Source of the DNA: Virgibacillus sp. AGTR | GTDB taxonomy: Bacteria > Bacillota > Bacilli > Bacillales > Amphibacillaceae | Direction of reading: 5' to 3' | Length of the DNA stretch: 57,829 nucleotides | NCBI RefSeq assembly: GCF_016919725.2 | Contig: NZ_JAJERH010000020.1 | Location: 1-57,829 of the forward strand | Shown: in pieces, positions 8,776 through 16,822 of the stretch | Layout of the letters: each line of letters starts with the position of its first letter | How positions within the stretch are numbered: the stretch's first letter is position 1 | The notes under the pieces: generated by a model | What the model saw: the letters and a program-made list of their open reading frames with translations, nothing else | What the model was told of the DNA's origin: nothing | The model's database searches: none | Program-made: the position numbers and the translations under genes

Positions 8776-9876
8776 CTAGTTAAACGAATTTCTAATTGAT
8801 ACAGATACACCCTTCGGACTATGGGCTGTTACAGAGGCACCATTTCCTTGAATAGACACCCACCCAAGCCCCGGAAACACAATATCCTTCTTATCTGCTG
8901 AAATCCGAAAATCGCTTGGTGTTAAATTAGGAAGTTTTTCTAATGTTTTTTCATTTGGTGGCGATAACAGCTCGCCTAAATGATTTTCATATAAATGCTC
9001 GGCATTTTCAAGCTTTGTACGATGAATGGGCAATTGATTGGAAAAGTAGCAAACGAATGACTGCCGCGCTCCTTTGATAAAGTCCAATCTAGCGAGTCCA
9101 CCAAAAAACAATGTTTGACCGGCATTTAATTGATAAACCCTTGGTTTGATTTCTTTATTAGGAGAAATTGCTTTTAAATCAGGCGGAGATATATAGTGCG
9201 CCATCTGTTGTTTATTAACAATTCCCGGAGTATCTATTAATGTAGAATGATCATCTAATGGTATCTTAATGAATCCTAACGTTGTACCTGGAAAATAAGA
9301 GGTAGTAATAACCTCACTGTAGCCAGTAGATTGCTTTATTAAGCGATTAATAAATGTTGATTTTCCAACATTTGTTGTTCCAACAATATACACATTCTTA
9401 TTTTGTCGATAGGCTTCTATTTGATTTGTCAGCTCTTCCATACCATGGCCTTTTGTAGAAGAAATCAAGAATACATCTTTTATGCGAATCCCATTCTCTT
9501 TTGCTTGTGAACGTAACCACTGCATTAATTTTCGCTTATTTACCGATTTTGGAAGTAGGTCCATTTTATTTCCAACTAAAATTATAGGGTTATCGCCAAC
9601 AATACGAGGCAGGCTATTAATCAAGCTGCCATCCACATCAAATATATCAATAACATGTACGATCAGCCCATCTGTTTCTCTTATAGTACTAACCATTGAT
9701 AGGAAATCATTATCTGTCATCGCGACATCCTGTATTTCATTATAGTGCTTTAAACGGAAGCATCGTTGACATAAAATATCTTCCTTTTCCAAAGAGGATT
9801 GTGGTGTATATCCAGGTTGATTCTTATCTGTTGTCTGTATCTCTGCACCACAGCCCTGACAGTATAGTGTTTCCAA
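8776..9876 (-). CDS. yqeH: Ribosome biogenesis GTPase YqeH
   Basis: YqeH is a circularly permuted GTPase needed for 30S subunit assembly. At the N-terminus a zinc ribbon is seen (YCQGCG and LCQRCFRLKHY). GTPase motifs appear in permuted order: NKMD (G4), STKG (G5), then GTTNVGKSTFINRL (G1) and LIDTPGI (G3). 366 residues is the normal length. The gene begins 2 bases after the stop of yqeG, which indicates coupling. Confidence 0.96.
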   Translation of the reverse strand: METLYCQGCGAEIQTTDKNQPGYTPQSSLEKEDILCQRCFRLKHYNEIQDVAMTDNDFLSMVSTIRETDGLIVHVIDIFDVDGSLINSLPRIVGDNPIILVGNKMDLLPKSVNKRKLMQWLRSQAKENGIRIKDVFLISSTKGHGMEELTNQIEAYRQNKNVYIVGTTNVGKSTFINRLIKQSTGYSEVITTSYFPGTTLGFIKIPLDDHSTLIDTPGIVNKQQMAHYISPPDLKAISPNKEIKPRVYQLNAGQTLFFGGLARLDFIKGARQSFVCYFSNQLPIHRTKLENAEHLYENHLGELLSPPNEKTLEKLPNLTPSDFRISADKKDIVFPGLGWVSIQGNGASVTAHSPKGVSVSIRNSFN

Positions 9877-9878
9877 TC

Positions 9879-10394
9879 TTATTCCTCCCAGCTAATTTTT
9901 CCCTTTTTACGCATATATGAAAGAATCCGTCGTTCAATTCTACGATTAAATCTTGTTATCTTACCGTCTGTTTGCACAATAGGGACAACAAGAATTGTGT
10001 AAAACCCAGCAAAATTCCCTCCAAGTACATCAGTCAATATTTGGTCTCCTACCACTACAATCTCTTCTTTCTTTAAACCCATCTTTTTAGCAGTGGTTCT
10101 AAATGCTTTACTCAACGGTTTTCTTGCACTAAATACAAATGGTGTATCTAATGGCTCTGAAAACACCTTTACTCGTTCTTGATTATTGTTCGATATAATT
10201 GTTACTTTAATCCCATGCTCTTTCATTAGTTTAAACCACTGAACTACTTCAGATGTTGCTTCTTTAACATCCCAAGCTACCAGGGTATTATCTAAATCCG
10301 TGATGATCCCCTTAATCCCTTTTTCTTTTAATACGTCGGGATGGATATCAAAAATACTTTTTACATGTTCATTAGGCAGAAATTTTCTTAACAC
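9879..10394 (-). CDS. yqeG: HAD-superfamily phosphatase YqeG
   Basis: A 171-residue member of the HAD subfamily IIIA with the nucleophile motif ITDLDNTLVAWD near residue 34, the Thr/Ser motif VTIISNNNQ and the acidic motif VVVGDQILTDVLGG. Relatives include phosphatidylglycerol-phosphate phosphatases, so a role in phosphatidylglycerol synthesis is possible but unproven. The start is GTG at 10394, behind AGAGGTG. First gene of the operon that runs to yqeM. Confidence 0.9.
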   Translation of the reverse strand: MLRKFLPNEHVKSIFDIHPDVLKEKGIKGIITDLDNTLVAWDVKEATSEVVQWFKLMKEHGIKVTIISNNNQERVKVFSEPLDTPFVFSARKPLSKAFRTTAKKMGLKKEEIVVVGDQILTDVLGGNFAGFYTILVVPIVQTDGKITRFNRRIERRILSYMRKKGKISWEE

Positions 10395-10481
10395 ACTTAC
10401 ACCTCTTTATAGTCTATCTACTAGCAGTATTCATACGAATCTCCATTATAACCTTATCCTATAACAACTTTCTACAATAAT

Positions 10482-10650
10482 AAAGCGAAACTTCATTCTA
10501 ATGTTAAGAACAAAGGCAAAAACGTCACCTCCTGTGACAACGCCTTTGTGACCCACATCCTATAGAGCCGAGCTTATCGGACATTCACTAGCAGTTATCT
10601 CCATACCATGTGTGATTTATTATCAAGACGAAACTTTGTCGATGATAAAC
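10482..10650 (+). repeat. Degenerate copy of dispersed repeat R2
   Basis: Begins AAAGCGAAACTTCA, matching the AAAGTGAAACTTCA start of the copy at 46359, and contains CCTATAGAGCC and TTATCGGACATTCACTAGCAG, which match the middle of the copies at 31714 and 46359. The right half has diverged too far to align with certainty. The stretch carries no gene. It includes the nested hairpin at 10510-10549. It lies in the 560-base gap between yqeG and sda. Confidence 0.5.
10510..10549. other. Nested hairpin
   Basis: Outer arms ACAAAGGC and GCCTTTGT (8 bp, perfect) enclose an inner hairpin GTCAC/GTGAC. On the minus strand the inner loop reads AGGAG and is followed by GTTTTT, so it may be a weak minus-strand terminator, or simply a structural part of the repeat around it. 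Confidence 0.5.
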
Positions 10651-10769
10651 CCTTATCATGTAGACAAGTACAACTAGAAATCCTTGATCTATGTCATTTC
10701 ATCAAGAAGTATGTATGTTCACCCGAAAATATGAATAAATCGTTCGACAAATACCTTCATTTTTTGCAT

Positions 10770-10869
10770 TGTGGATAACTTTATTAACAATTTTCGAGTT
10801 GATGTAATAATGTTTGTAAGGATTTTTTTGAGTTTGTACACAGGTTATCTACAGTCAAATGTAGATAAC
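10770..10869. promoter_or_regulatory. DnaA-box cluster upstream of sda
   Basis: TGTGGATAA at 10770-10778 is a perfect inverse DnaA box (TTATCCACA on the minus strand). TTATCTACA at 10845-10853 and TGTAGATAA at 10860-10868 are one-mismatch boxes in opposite orientation, and together form a perfect 10-bp inverted repeat with a 6-base spacer. TTATTAACA (10781) and TTGTACACA (10834) are further one-mismatch sites. In B. subtilis DnaA controls sda transcription, so a regulatory role here follows from position and family knowledge. Confidence 0.8.
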
Positions 10870-10954
10870 TTCTGCCTTGTCCTGCTTGTTAGAACATGGT
10901 AAATTTATATTAACTTAAATCCAGAAGATTCCCACTCTTAGGAGGGCTGTATTT

Positions 10955-11101
10955 ATGGAACATTTGTCAGACGAATTATTACTTGAATCATACTTTACAG
11001 CAAATGAATTAAATTTAAGCCCCGATTTCCTCTCCCTGATTGAAGAAGAGATTCATAGAAGACGATTATCACATAAAATAAAAAATATAAAATCAGGTTA
11101 A
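10955..11101 (+). CDS. sda: Sporulation checkpoint inhibitor Sda
   Basis: Sda binds the sporulation histidine kinases (KinA in B. subtilis) and blocks entry into sporulation when replication is active or disturbed. The 48-residue ORF starts with [19 protein letters not shown] and continues [17 protein letters not shown], closely matching the two-helix antiparallel hairpin of Sda. AGGAGGG lies 8 bases before the ATG. The upstream DnaA boxes match the known regulation of sda, and a terminator follows at once. Adjacent to yqeG as in B. subtilis. Confidence 0.93.
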   Translation: MEHLSDELLLESYFTANELNLSPDFLSLIEEEIHRRRLSHKIKNIKSG

Positions 11102-11135
11102 AAAAAATAATGTATTATAAATATGAAGAAACACG

Positions 11136-11180
11136 AAAACCCTTGAAGAATTTGCGAATCCTAAGGGTTTTTTATTTTTA
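11136..11180 (+). terminator. Terminator of sda
   Basis: AAAACCCTT and AAGGGTTTT form a stem around an 18-base loop, followed by TTTATTTTTATT. It isolates sda as a monocistronic unit. From here to the mrpA ribosome binding site (about 230 bases) I see no gene, only an AT-rich leader. Confidence 0.8.
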
Positions 11181-11432
11181 TTGATAATTTAATGTGTTAA
11201 ACTATTTCTTGGATAAATGATTACATATGGTAGTATCAAAGCCATACTTATCAACCAATTTACCTACTTTTTTTAAAAAGTAGATTTAGAAAAACTAGAC
11301 CCTAGCAAGATGTCATTTCCCCGATGGATATGTACCACTTTCAGTCATTCTCTAATTTCTGTAATGGAATAAGCAATAACGTACAAATTAATAACAACAG
11401 CATTGATATTTTTGAAGGAGGAATCCCGTTCG

Positions 11433-13754
11433 ATGATCTTAGCAGTACTAGTTCCGCTTCTTATTGCATGCTTTATTCCTGCATTAAGTAAATTAAAAGC
11501 AAAAATACATACAGGAATTTTTGTATTCTTTGTTCCGTTCATTATTTTTCTTTATTTTGTTCAATTTGTAGGAAATGATTTCTCACCACAAATAGAGCAG
11601 TATAGTTGGATACCATCCTTAGGTATAAATTTAGATTTTTACTTAGATGGCCTAAGTTTATTGTTCGTACTATTAATTAGTGGTATTGGTTCATTGGTCG
11701 TACTCTATTCCATCTATTATTTACATAAGTCGGAGCGATTAGGACATTTTTATGTTTACCTTCTTATGTTCATGAGTGCAATGCTTGGTGTCGTTTTATC
11801 TGATAATATCTTTGTGCTTTATACATTTTGGGAGCTAACATCTATATCTTCCTTCTTGTTGATTGGTTATTGGCATTTCAAGGAGCGGTCACGGTATGGA
11901 GCATTAAAATCCATGCTTATCACTGTATTTGGTGGATTAAGTATGTTGGGCGGTTTCATTTTATTATATGTAGTAACTGGTACAACCAGCATCCAAGAAA
12001 TGATCAGCCAGGTTGATGTCATTTTAGATAGCAATTACTTACCATTGATTTTAGGATTTATTTTATTAGGAGCATTTACAAAATCGGCTCAATTTCCATT
12101 CCATATTTGGCTACCAGATGCAATGGAAGCACCTACACCAGTAAGTGCCTATCTCCACTCGGCGACGATGGTAAAGGCTGGGATATTTTTAATAGCCAGA
12201 TTTTCTCCCATATTCTCTAGCTATGAATGGTTCTTTTTGATTGTAAGTATAGTCGGGATTATCACTCTTTGTTGGGGATCGTATATGTCTGTCAGACAAA
12301 CGGATTTAAAAGCTATTCTTGCTTTTTCAACAATTAGTCAGCTCGGAATGATTATGGCAATGCTTGGATTTGGTACAACAATTGCCGTTTTCGCAGCTGT
12401 GTTCCATATTTTAAATCATGCTACATTTAAAGGCAGTCTATTTATGATTGCTGGAATTGTGGATCACGAGACAGGTACAAGGGATATCCGCAAGCTCGGT
12501 GGTTTAGCTACATTTATGCCAATTACAGCAACACTAGCTATATTTGCAACATTTTCAATGGCTGGAGTTCCTTTACCTTTTCTTAATGGTTTCTACAGTA
12601 AAGAACTCTTCTTTGATGCTGGTATTCAGTTAGATAATTCAGGATTCTGGTCACAAGCCATTCCCTATTTAGCAGTTCTTGGTAGTATTTTTACATTTGT
12701 ATATTCGATGTACTTATTTTTTGGAACCTTTACGGGGAAAAAGCATCTTGAACAACTGCCTAAAAAACCACATGAAGCGCCTTTTGGTATGCTTGTTTCA
12801 CCTATCATCTTAGTGCTTGGCGTTATTCTGATTGGACTATTGCCTAATATGGCAAACGCTCCATTCTTGCAGCACGCTGCAGAAGCTATTAATGGCGACA
12901 CAGAGTTTTATAAAGTTAAGTTTTGGCATGGTTGGGATTCTCCTGCGTTTAGAATGTCACTCGTTGTTGTTACATTAGGTATTATTCTGTTTGTAACACG
13001 AAAAAGATGGCAAGCTGTTTATCAAGTATTACCTGGAAAAGCAAGCTTTAATAAGGTGTACGATGCAATTGTAGCCAACATGGATAGCGTATCTCGATCT
13101 GTAACTAATTTCTACATGACAGGCTCATTAAAAACATATATGTCTCTAATTCTTGGAACAACACTCGTTGTCTCCTTCTTCGTTATGTTCGTAAGTAACG
13201 GCTTTACTGTTAGTACAGATCAATTAGCTGATATATCATTTATTGAAATTGCAGTTGTTCTTATTATGATTATTGCTGCTATTGGAACAATATATATGAA
13301 TCATAATGTAGCGGCGGTACTTGTGCTAGGTGTTGTTGGCTTTGGAGTGGCGATTTTATTTGTCATTTATCGAGCCCCAGACATCGCTTTAACACAATTA
13401 GTCATTGAAACAGTGTCTGTAGCATTGTTCTTATTATGCTTCTACCACCTTCCAAAACTAAGGAAATCAACGGATTCAGCTAAAACAAAGACAATGAATG
13501 CGATTATTTCCATTGGGTTTGGTGCGTTGATTACGATGGTAGCTATTTCTGCTCATAGCAGCAGGTGGTTTGAATCTATATCTGATTATTTTGTGGAGAA
13601 TTCCTATAAACTTGGTGGTGGAGATAATATTGTTAATGTAATTCTTGTAGACATGCGTGGGTTGGATACATTATTTGAGATCGCTGTGCTTGGAATTGCA
13701 GCACTTGCGATATTTGGCCTCATTAAAAATAAAAAGAATAAGGAGGCAGAATAA
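11433..13754 (+). CDS. mrpA: Na+/H+ antiporter subunit A (Mrp complex)
   Basis: Largest subunit of the Mrp-type sodium/proton antiporter, related to NuoL of complex I. The 773-residue multi-spanning protein carries the essential-type Glu in FWELTS (Glu134), the TKSAQFPFHIWLPDAMEAPT segment with its Lys, and the MrpA-specific C-terminal extension ending VDMRGLDTLFEIAVLGIAAL. The start is the ATG at 11433, with AAGGAGG 11 bases upstream. The protein ends where normal MrpA ends, so it is not an MrpA-MrpB fusion. The mrpC ribosome binding site lies inside its last codons. Confidence 0.95.
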   Translation: MILAVLVPLLIACFIPALSKLKAKIHTGIFVFFVPFIIFLYFVQFVGNDFSPQIEQYSWIPSLGINLDFYLDGLSLLFVLLISGIGSLVVLYSIYYLHKSERLGHFYVYLLMFMSAMLGVVLSDNIFVLYTFWELTSISSFLLIGYWHFKERSRYGALKSMLITVFGGLSMLGGFILLYVVTGTTSIQEMISQVDVILDSNYLPLILGFILLGAFTKSAQFPFHIWLPDAMEAPTPVSAYLHSATMVKAGIFLIARFSPIFSSYEWFFLIVSIVGIITLCWGSYMSVRQTDLKAILAFSTISQLGMIMAMLGFGTTIAVFAAVFHILNHATFKGSLFMIAGIVDHETGTRDIRKLGGLATFMPITATLAIFATFSMAGVPLPFLNGFYSKELFFDAGIQLDNSGFWSQAIPYLAVLGSIFTFVYSMYLFFGTFTGKKHLEQLPKKPHEAPFGMLVSPIILVLGVILIGLLPNMANAPFLQHAAEAINGDTEFYKVKFWHGWDSPAFRMSLVVVTLGIILFVTRKRWQAVYQVLPGKASFNKVYDAIVANMDSVSRSVTNFYMTGSLKTYMSLILGTTLVVSFFVMFVSNGFTVSTDQLADISFIEIAVVLIMIIAAIGTIYMNHNVAAVLVLGVVGFGVAILFVIYRAPDIALTQLVIETVSVALFLLCFYHLPKLRKSTDSAKTKTMNAIISIGFGALITMVAISAHSSRWFESISDYFVENSYKLGGGDNIVNVILVDMRGLDTLFEIAVLGIAALAIFGLIKNKKNKEAE

Positions 13755-13756
13755 AT

Positions 13757-14095
13757 ATGGAAATTATCACTTCTATTTTAGCGGGAGTGTTATTTGCAAC
13801 GGCTATCTATAATATTTTACAGAAGCAATTACTTCGGATAGTAATTGGTACGGCTTTGCTGTCTCACGGAGCACATATACTCATACTTACTATGGGTAGA
13901 TTAAAAACAGGGCAGCCTCCTATTCTTACTGAAGGAATTTCCGACTATACAGATCCATTGCCACAGGCATTAATCCTAACGTCTATCGTTATTAGCTTTG
14001 GTGTCACAAGTCTGCTATTAGTATTGGCCTATCGTACGACGAAAGAAAATAATACAGACAATATGGAACAATTAAGGGGTAACGAAAATGAGTAA
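13757..14095 (+). CDS. mrpC: Na+/H+ antiporter subunit C
   Basis: A 112-residue, three-helix NuoK-like subunit of the Mrp antiporter. RIVIGTALLSHGAHILILTM and the conserved DPLPQALILTSIVISFG identify it as MrpC. It begins 2 bases after mrpA ends, with AAGGAGG inside the end of mrpA, so there is no room for mrpB, which sits at this place in canonical operons. It overlaps mrpD by 8 bases. Confidence 0.95.
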   Translation: MEIITSILAGVLFATAIYNILQKQLLRIVIGTALLSHGAHILILTMGRLKTGQPPILTEGISDYTDPLPQALILTSIVISFGVTSLLLVLAYRTTKENNTDNMEQLRGNENE

Positions 14096-15569
14096 TTTAG
14101 CAGTATTACCAATCATCATTCCATTGATATCAGCAGTGATTCTAATATTCTTTAATCAAAAAGTAAAGGTATCAAGAGCACTTTCAAAACTGTTTTCTTT
14201 AATAAGTCTAGGAACTTCTAGTTATATCACTTGGTATGTATTCACTAATGGTACGATTATCTTGGAAACAGGGGATTGGCTAGCTCCATATGGTATTATC
14301 CTTGTTATGGACGGATTAGCAGCTATATTAGTGTTAACAACTAACATTATTGCTGTTGCATGTGCATTCTATGCACCTAACGCTGGATTAGAAAAAAGGG
14401 AAACGTTTTATTTCTATCCCTTTTTCTTCTTCCTTATAACTGGAGTATCTGGAGCGTTTATTACCGGCGACCTATTTAACCTCTTTGTATTTTTCGAGGT
14501 TTTACTTATGGCTTCCTACGGCCTGATCGTTCTTGGTGGTGGAAAAGTACAGCTAAGAGAATCACTTAAATATTTATTGATTAACTTGTTTTCCTCCATG
14601 CTTTTCGTTACTGCAGTAGCGTTTCTTTATGCTGTTGTAGGTACTGTAAATATGGCTCAGATTGCTCAAAGAGTTCAAGAGGTTGAACAACAAGGGATCT
14701 TAACTACGATTGGAATATTGCTGTTCTTTGTATTTGCTACGAAAGCGGCATTATTCCCACTCTATTACTGGCTTCCTAAATCCTACATCGTACCAAATCC
14801 TGTCATTTCAGCTCTATTTGGAGCATTATTGACGAAGGTAGGAATATATTCTATTTTACGTGTATTTACTTTGATCTTTGTTCATAAAACGGATATGACA
14901 CATGAGATGTTTATTTGGATCGCTGGTCTATCTATGATTTTTGGTGTAATTGGCGCACTTTCAACTTCTAATATTAAATTAATTATTGCTTATAACATCA
15001 TTCCTGCTATAGGTTTTATTATCTTAGGGATTGGATTATTAAATCAGGATGGAATTAGTGGTTCTATCTACTACCTGATTAACGATATGATCATTAAATC
15101 CGTCTTATTTTTACTTGTCGGAGTAATTGCATATGTTGCAGGGACTTCTGACTTGCGAAAAATGGGTGGACTCATTCACTATTATCCATTCTTAGGATGG
15201 CTCTTGTTCGTTTCGGCGTTAGTATTAGCAGGTTTACCTCCGTTCAGTGGTTTTATTGGTAAGCTACTATTACTAAAAGGCGCATTCGAGCAAGGAGAAA
15301 TCGCCATTGTTATTATCGGTCTAATTACTAGCCTGTTGATCCTCTACTCTGTTGTTAAAATATTTATTAACGGGTTTTGGGGAGATAAAGAAACGATGGC
15401 GGAACTACCTAAAAAATCTACCAAAGGGCTTCTCGCACCAGTTGTTGGCCTGCTAGCTCTTTCTGTGATATTAGGTGTTGGAGCAGAATTTTTCTATCCG
15501 CATATCGAGTCAATTGCCACTTATTTACTTGATCCGGAAATCTACATTGATTCTGTATTAAAGGAGTAA
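14088..15569 (+). CDS. mrpD: Na+/H+ antiporter subunit D
   Basis: A 493-residue NuoM/N-like proton-channel subunit of the Mrp complex. Visible are FEVLLMASYG with Glu137 (the conserved Glu of transmembrane helix 5) and ATKAALFPLYYWLPKSY with the helix-7 Lys, then VISALFGALLTKVG. The length equals the typical MrpD. It overlaps mrpC and is followed by mrpE after 6 bases. Confidence 0.95.
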   Translation: MSNLAVLPIIIPLISAVILIFFNQKVKVSRALSKLFSLISLGTSSYITWYVFTNGTIILETGDWLAPYGIILVMDGLAAILVLTTNIIAVACAFYAPNAGLEKRETFYFYPFFFFLITGVSGAFITGDLFNLFVFFEVLLMASYGLIVLGGGKVQLRESLKYLLINLFSSMLFVTAVAFLYAVVGTVNMAQIAQRVQEVEQQGILTTIGILLFFVFATKAALFPLYYWLPKSYIVPNPVISALFGALLTKVGIYSILRVFTLIFVHKTDMTHEMFIWIAGLSMIFGVIGALSTSNIKLIIAYNIIPAIGFIILGIGLLNQDGISGSIYYLINDMIIKSVLFLLVGVIAYVAGTSDLRKMGGLIHYYPFLGWLLFVSALVLAGLPPFSGFIGKLLLLKGAFEQGEIAIVIIGLITSLLILYSVVKIFINGFWGDKETMAELPKKSTKGLLAPVVGLLALSVILGVGAEFFYPHIESIATYLLDPEIYIDSVLKE

Positions 15570-15575
15570 TTCATT

Positions 15576-16052
15576 ATGGCCTTTCAGATTGTAATTAACT
15601 TAATTATTGCATGCATGTGGATGTTCTTAAGTGAATCTTATTCTGTTCCTAGTTTTATAGCTGGTTATATATTAGGTATACTTCTCCTACTGCTTCTAAG
15701 ACGTTTCGTACCGGATACATTCTATTTACGACGCGTTATGAAAATCCTACGATTGATTATGCTGTTTATAAAAGAGCTTTTTTCATCCAATATGGATATC
15801 GTAAAATTAGTGTATACACCTAAACCAGATATAGAGCCAGGAATCTTTGAGCTACCGACCGAGCTTAAAAGCAATTGGGAGATTACCTTACTTGCAAATT
15901 TAATCTCGCTTACACCTGGCACACTTTCCGTTGCAGTTTCACGAGATAATACAAAGCTATTTATTCATGCAATGGATATTGATGATAGTGATGAATCCAT
16001 TCAGTCCATTAAGAATACCTTTGAAAAAGCAATTATGGAGGTGACAAGATGA
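15576..16052 (+). CDS. mrpE: Na+/H+ antiporter subunit E
   Basis: A 158-residue Mrp subunit with N-terminal membrane helices (about residues 1-45 and 50-75) and a cytoplasmic C-terminal domain. TLLANLISLTPGTLSVAVS is the family's conserved stretch and FIHAMDID follows. GGAG in the end of mrpD serves as its ribosome binding site. Its last four bases overlap the start of mrpF (ATGA). Confidence 0.93.
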   Translation: MAFQIVINLIIACMWMFLSESYSVPSFIAGYILGILLLLLLRRFVPDTFYLRRVMKILRLIMLFIKELFSSNMDIVKLVYTPKPDIEPGIFELPTELKSNWEITLLANLISLTPGTLSVAVSRDNTKLFIHAMDIDDSDESIQSIKNTFEKAIMEVTR

Positions 16053-16360
16053 CAGATCTTTTAACTACGACAGAGCAGATACTTCATGTTGTTGTCATTA
16101 TATGCTTTATCGGAATTGCAATTTCATTGGCCCTTTTATTATATCGTGTGATTGCAGGTCCCACACAACCAGATCGCGCTGTTGCACTAGACACAATTGG
16201 AATAAATCTGATGGGCCTTGCAGGATTAATGGCTATATTTATTGTCACAACAAAATTAAACGATGTTATCTTGCTAATCGGGATCTTAGCATTTCTGGGG
16301 ACACTTGCCATCGCAAAATATCTAGAAAAGGGTGTTATTATTGATAGAGACTTGGATTAG
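16049..16360 (+). CDS. mrpF: Na+/H+ antiporter subunit F
   Basis: A 103-residue Mrp subunit of three membrane helices. LYRVIAGPTQPDRAVALDTI and NDVILLIGILAFLGTLAIAKY are characteristic of MrpF. ATGA overlap with mrpE, and its end overlaps the start of mrpG. Confidence 0.93.
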   Translation: MTDLLTTTEQILHVVVIICFIGIAISLALLLYRVIAGPTQPDRAVALDTIGINLMGLAGLMAIFIVTTKLNDVILLIGILAFLGTLAIAKYLEKGVIIDRDLD

Positions 16361-16721
16361 CATTATCTTGAATATACTTGTTATCTTATTTGTTTTAGTT
16401 GGTACGTTCTTTATCTTATCTGCTTCGATTGGAATTGTACGATTTCCCGATGTCTACACAAGACTTCATGCAGCTACAAAAGCTTCCACATTAGGAATTG
16501 CTTGTATACTTATTGGTGCTTTTCTTTATCTATACCTAGAGCATTCAATTGTAAGTGGTAAATTACTTCTAGCTATCGTATTCATTCTTTTAACAGCGCC
16601 AGTATCTGCACATATGATTGGCAGAGCAGCACACTCATATGGAGTGAAGCCGCATCTTAAAAACCGAAGAGATGCTTATCAAGATGCTATTGATAGTTAC
16701 TCTAAACAACAAAATAATTAA
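16341..16721 (+). CDS. mrpG: Na+/H+ antiporter subunit G
   Basis: Last Mrp subunit, three membrane helices, with the conserved GIVRFPDVYTRLHAATKAST. I prefer the TTG at 16341 (126 residues) because AAAAGGGTG ends 6 bases before it; a GTG at 16332 would give 129 residues but overlaps that site. Either start overlaps mrpF. A strong terminator follows, which ends the antiporter operon. Confidence 0.9.
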   Translation: MIETWISIILNILVILFVLVGTFFILSASIGIVRFPDVYTRLHAATKASTLGIACILIGAFLYLYLEHSIVSGKLLLAIVFILLTAPVSAHMIGRAAHSYGVKPHLKNRRDAYQDAIDSYSKQQNN

Positions 16722-16724
16722 AAT

Positions 16725-16764
16725 AAGAAGTGACGTCCTTGCAAAGGCAGTCACTTCTTTTTGT
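16725..16764 (+). terminator. Terminator of the mrp operon
   Basis: AAGAAGTGAC and GTCACTTCTT form a 10-bp perfect stem, followed by TTTTTG and TTT. Confidence 0.9.
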
Positions 16765-16822
16765 TTAATAAATTAGTTTTTCGTTGGGCAATATAAAAGC
16801 ATTAGCAAATGAGGGAGGCATC

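Noticed and set aside
11271-11290. AT-rich palindrome CTACTTTTT...AAAAAGTAG upstream of mrpA
   Set aside because: Low-complexity and without a T tract or a known operator pattern; could be chance in AT-rich DNA.
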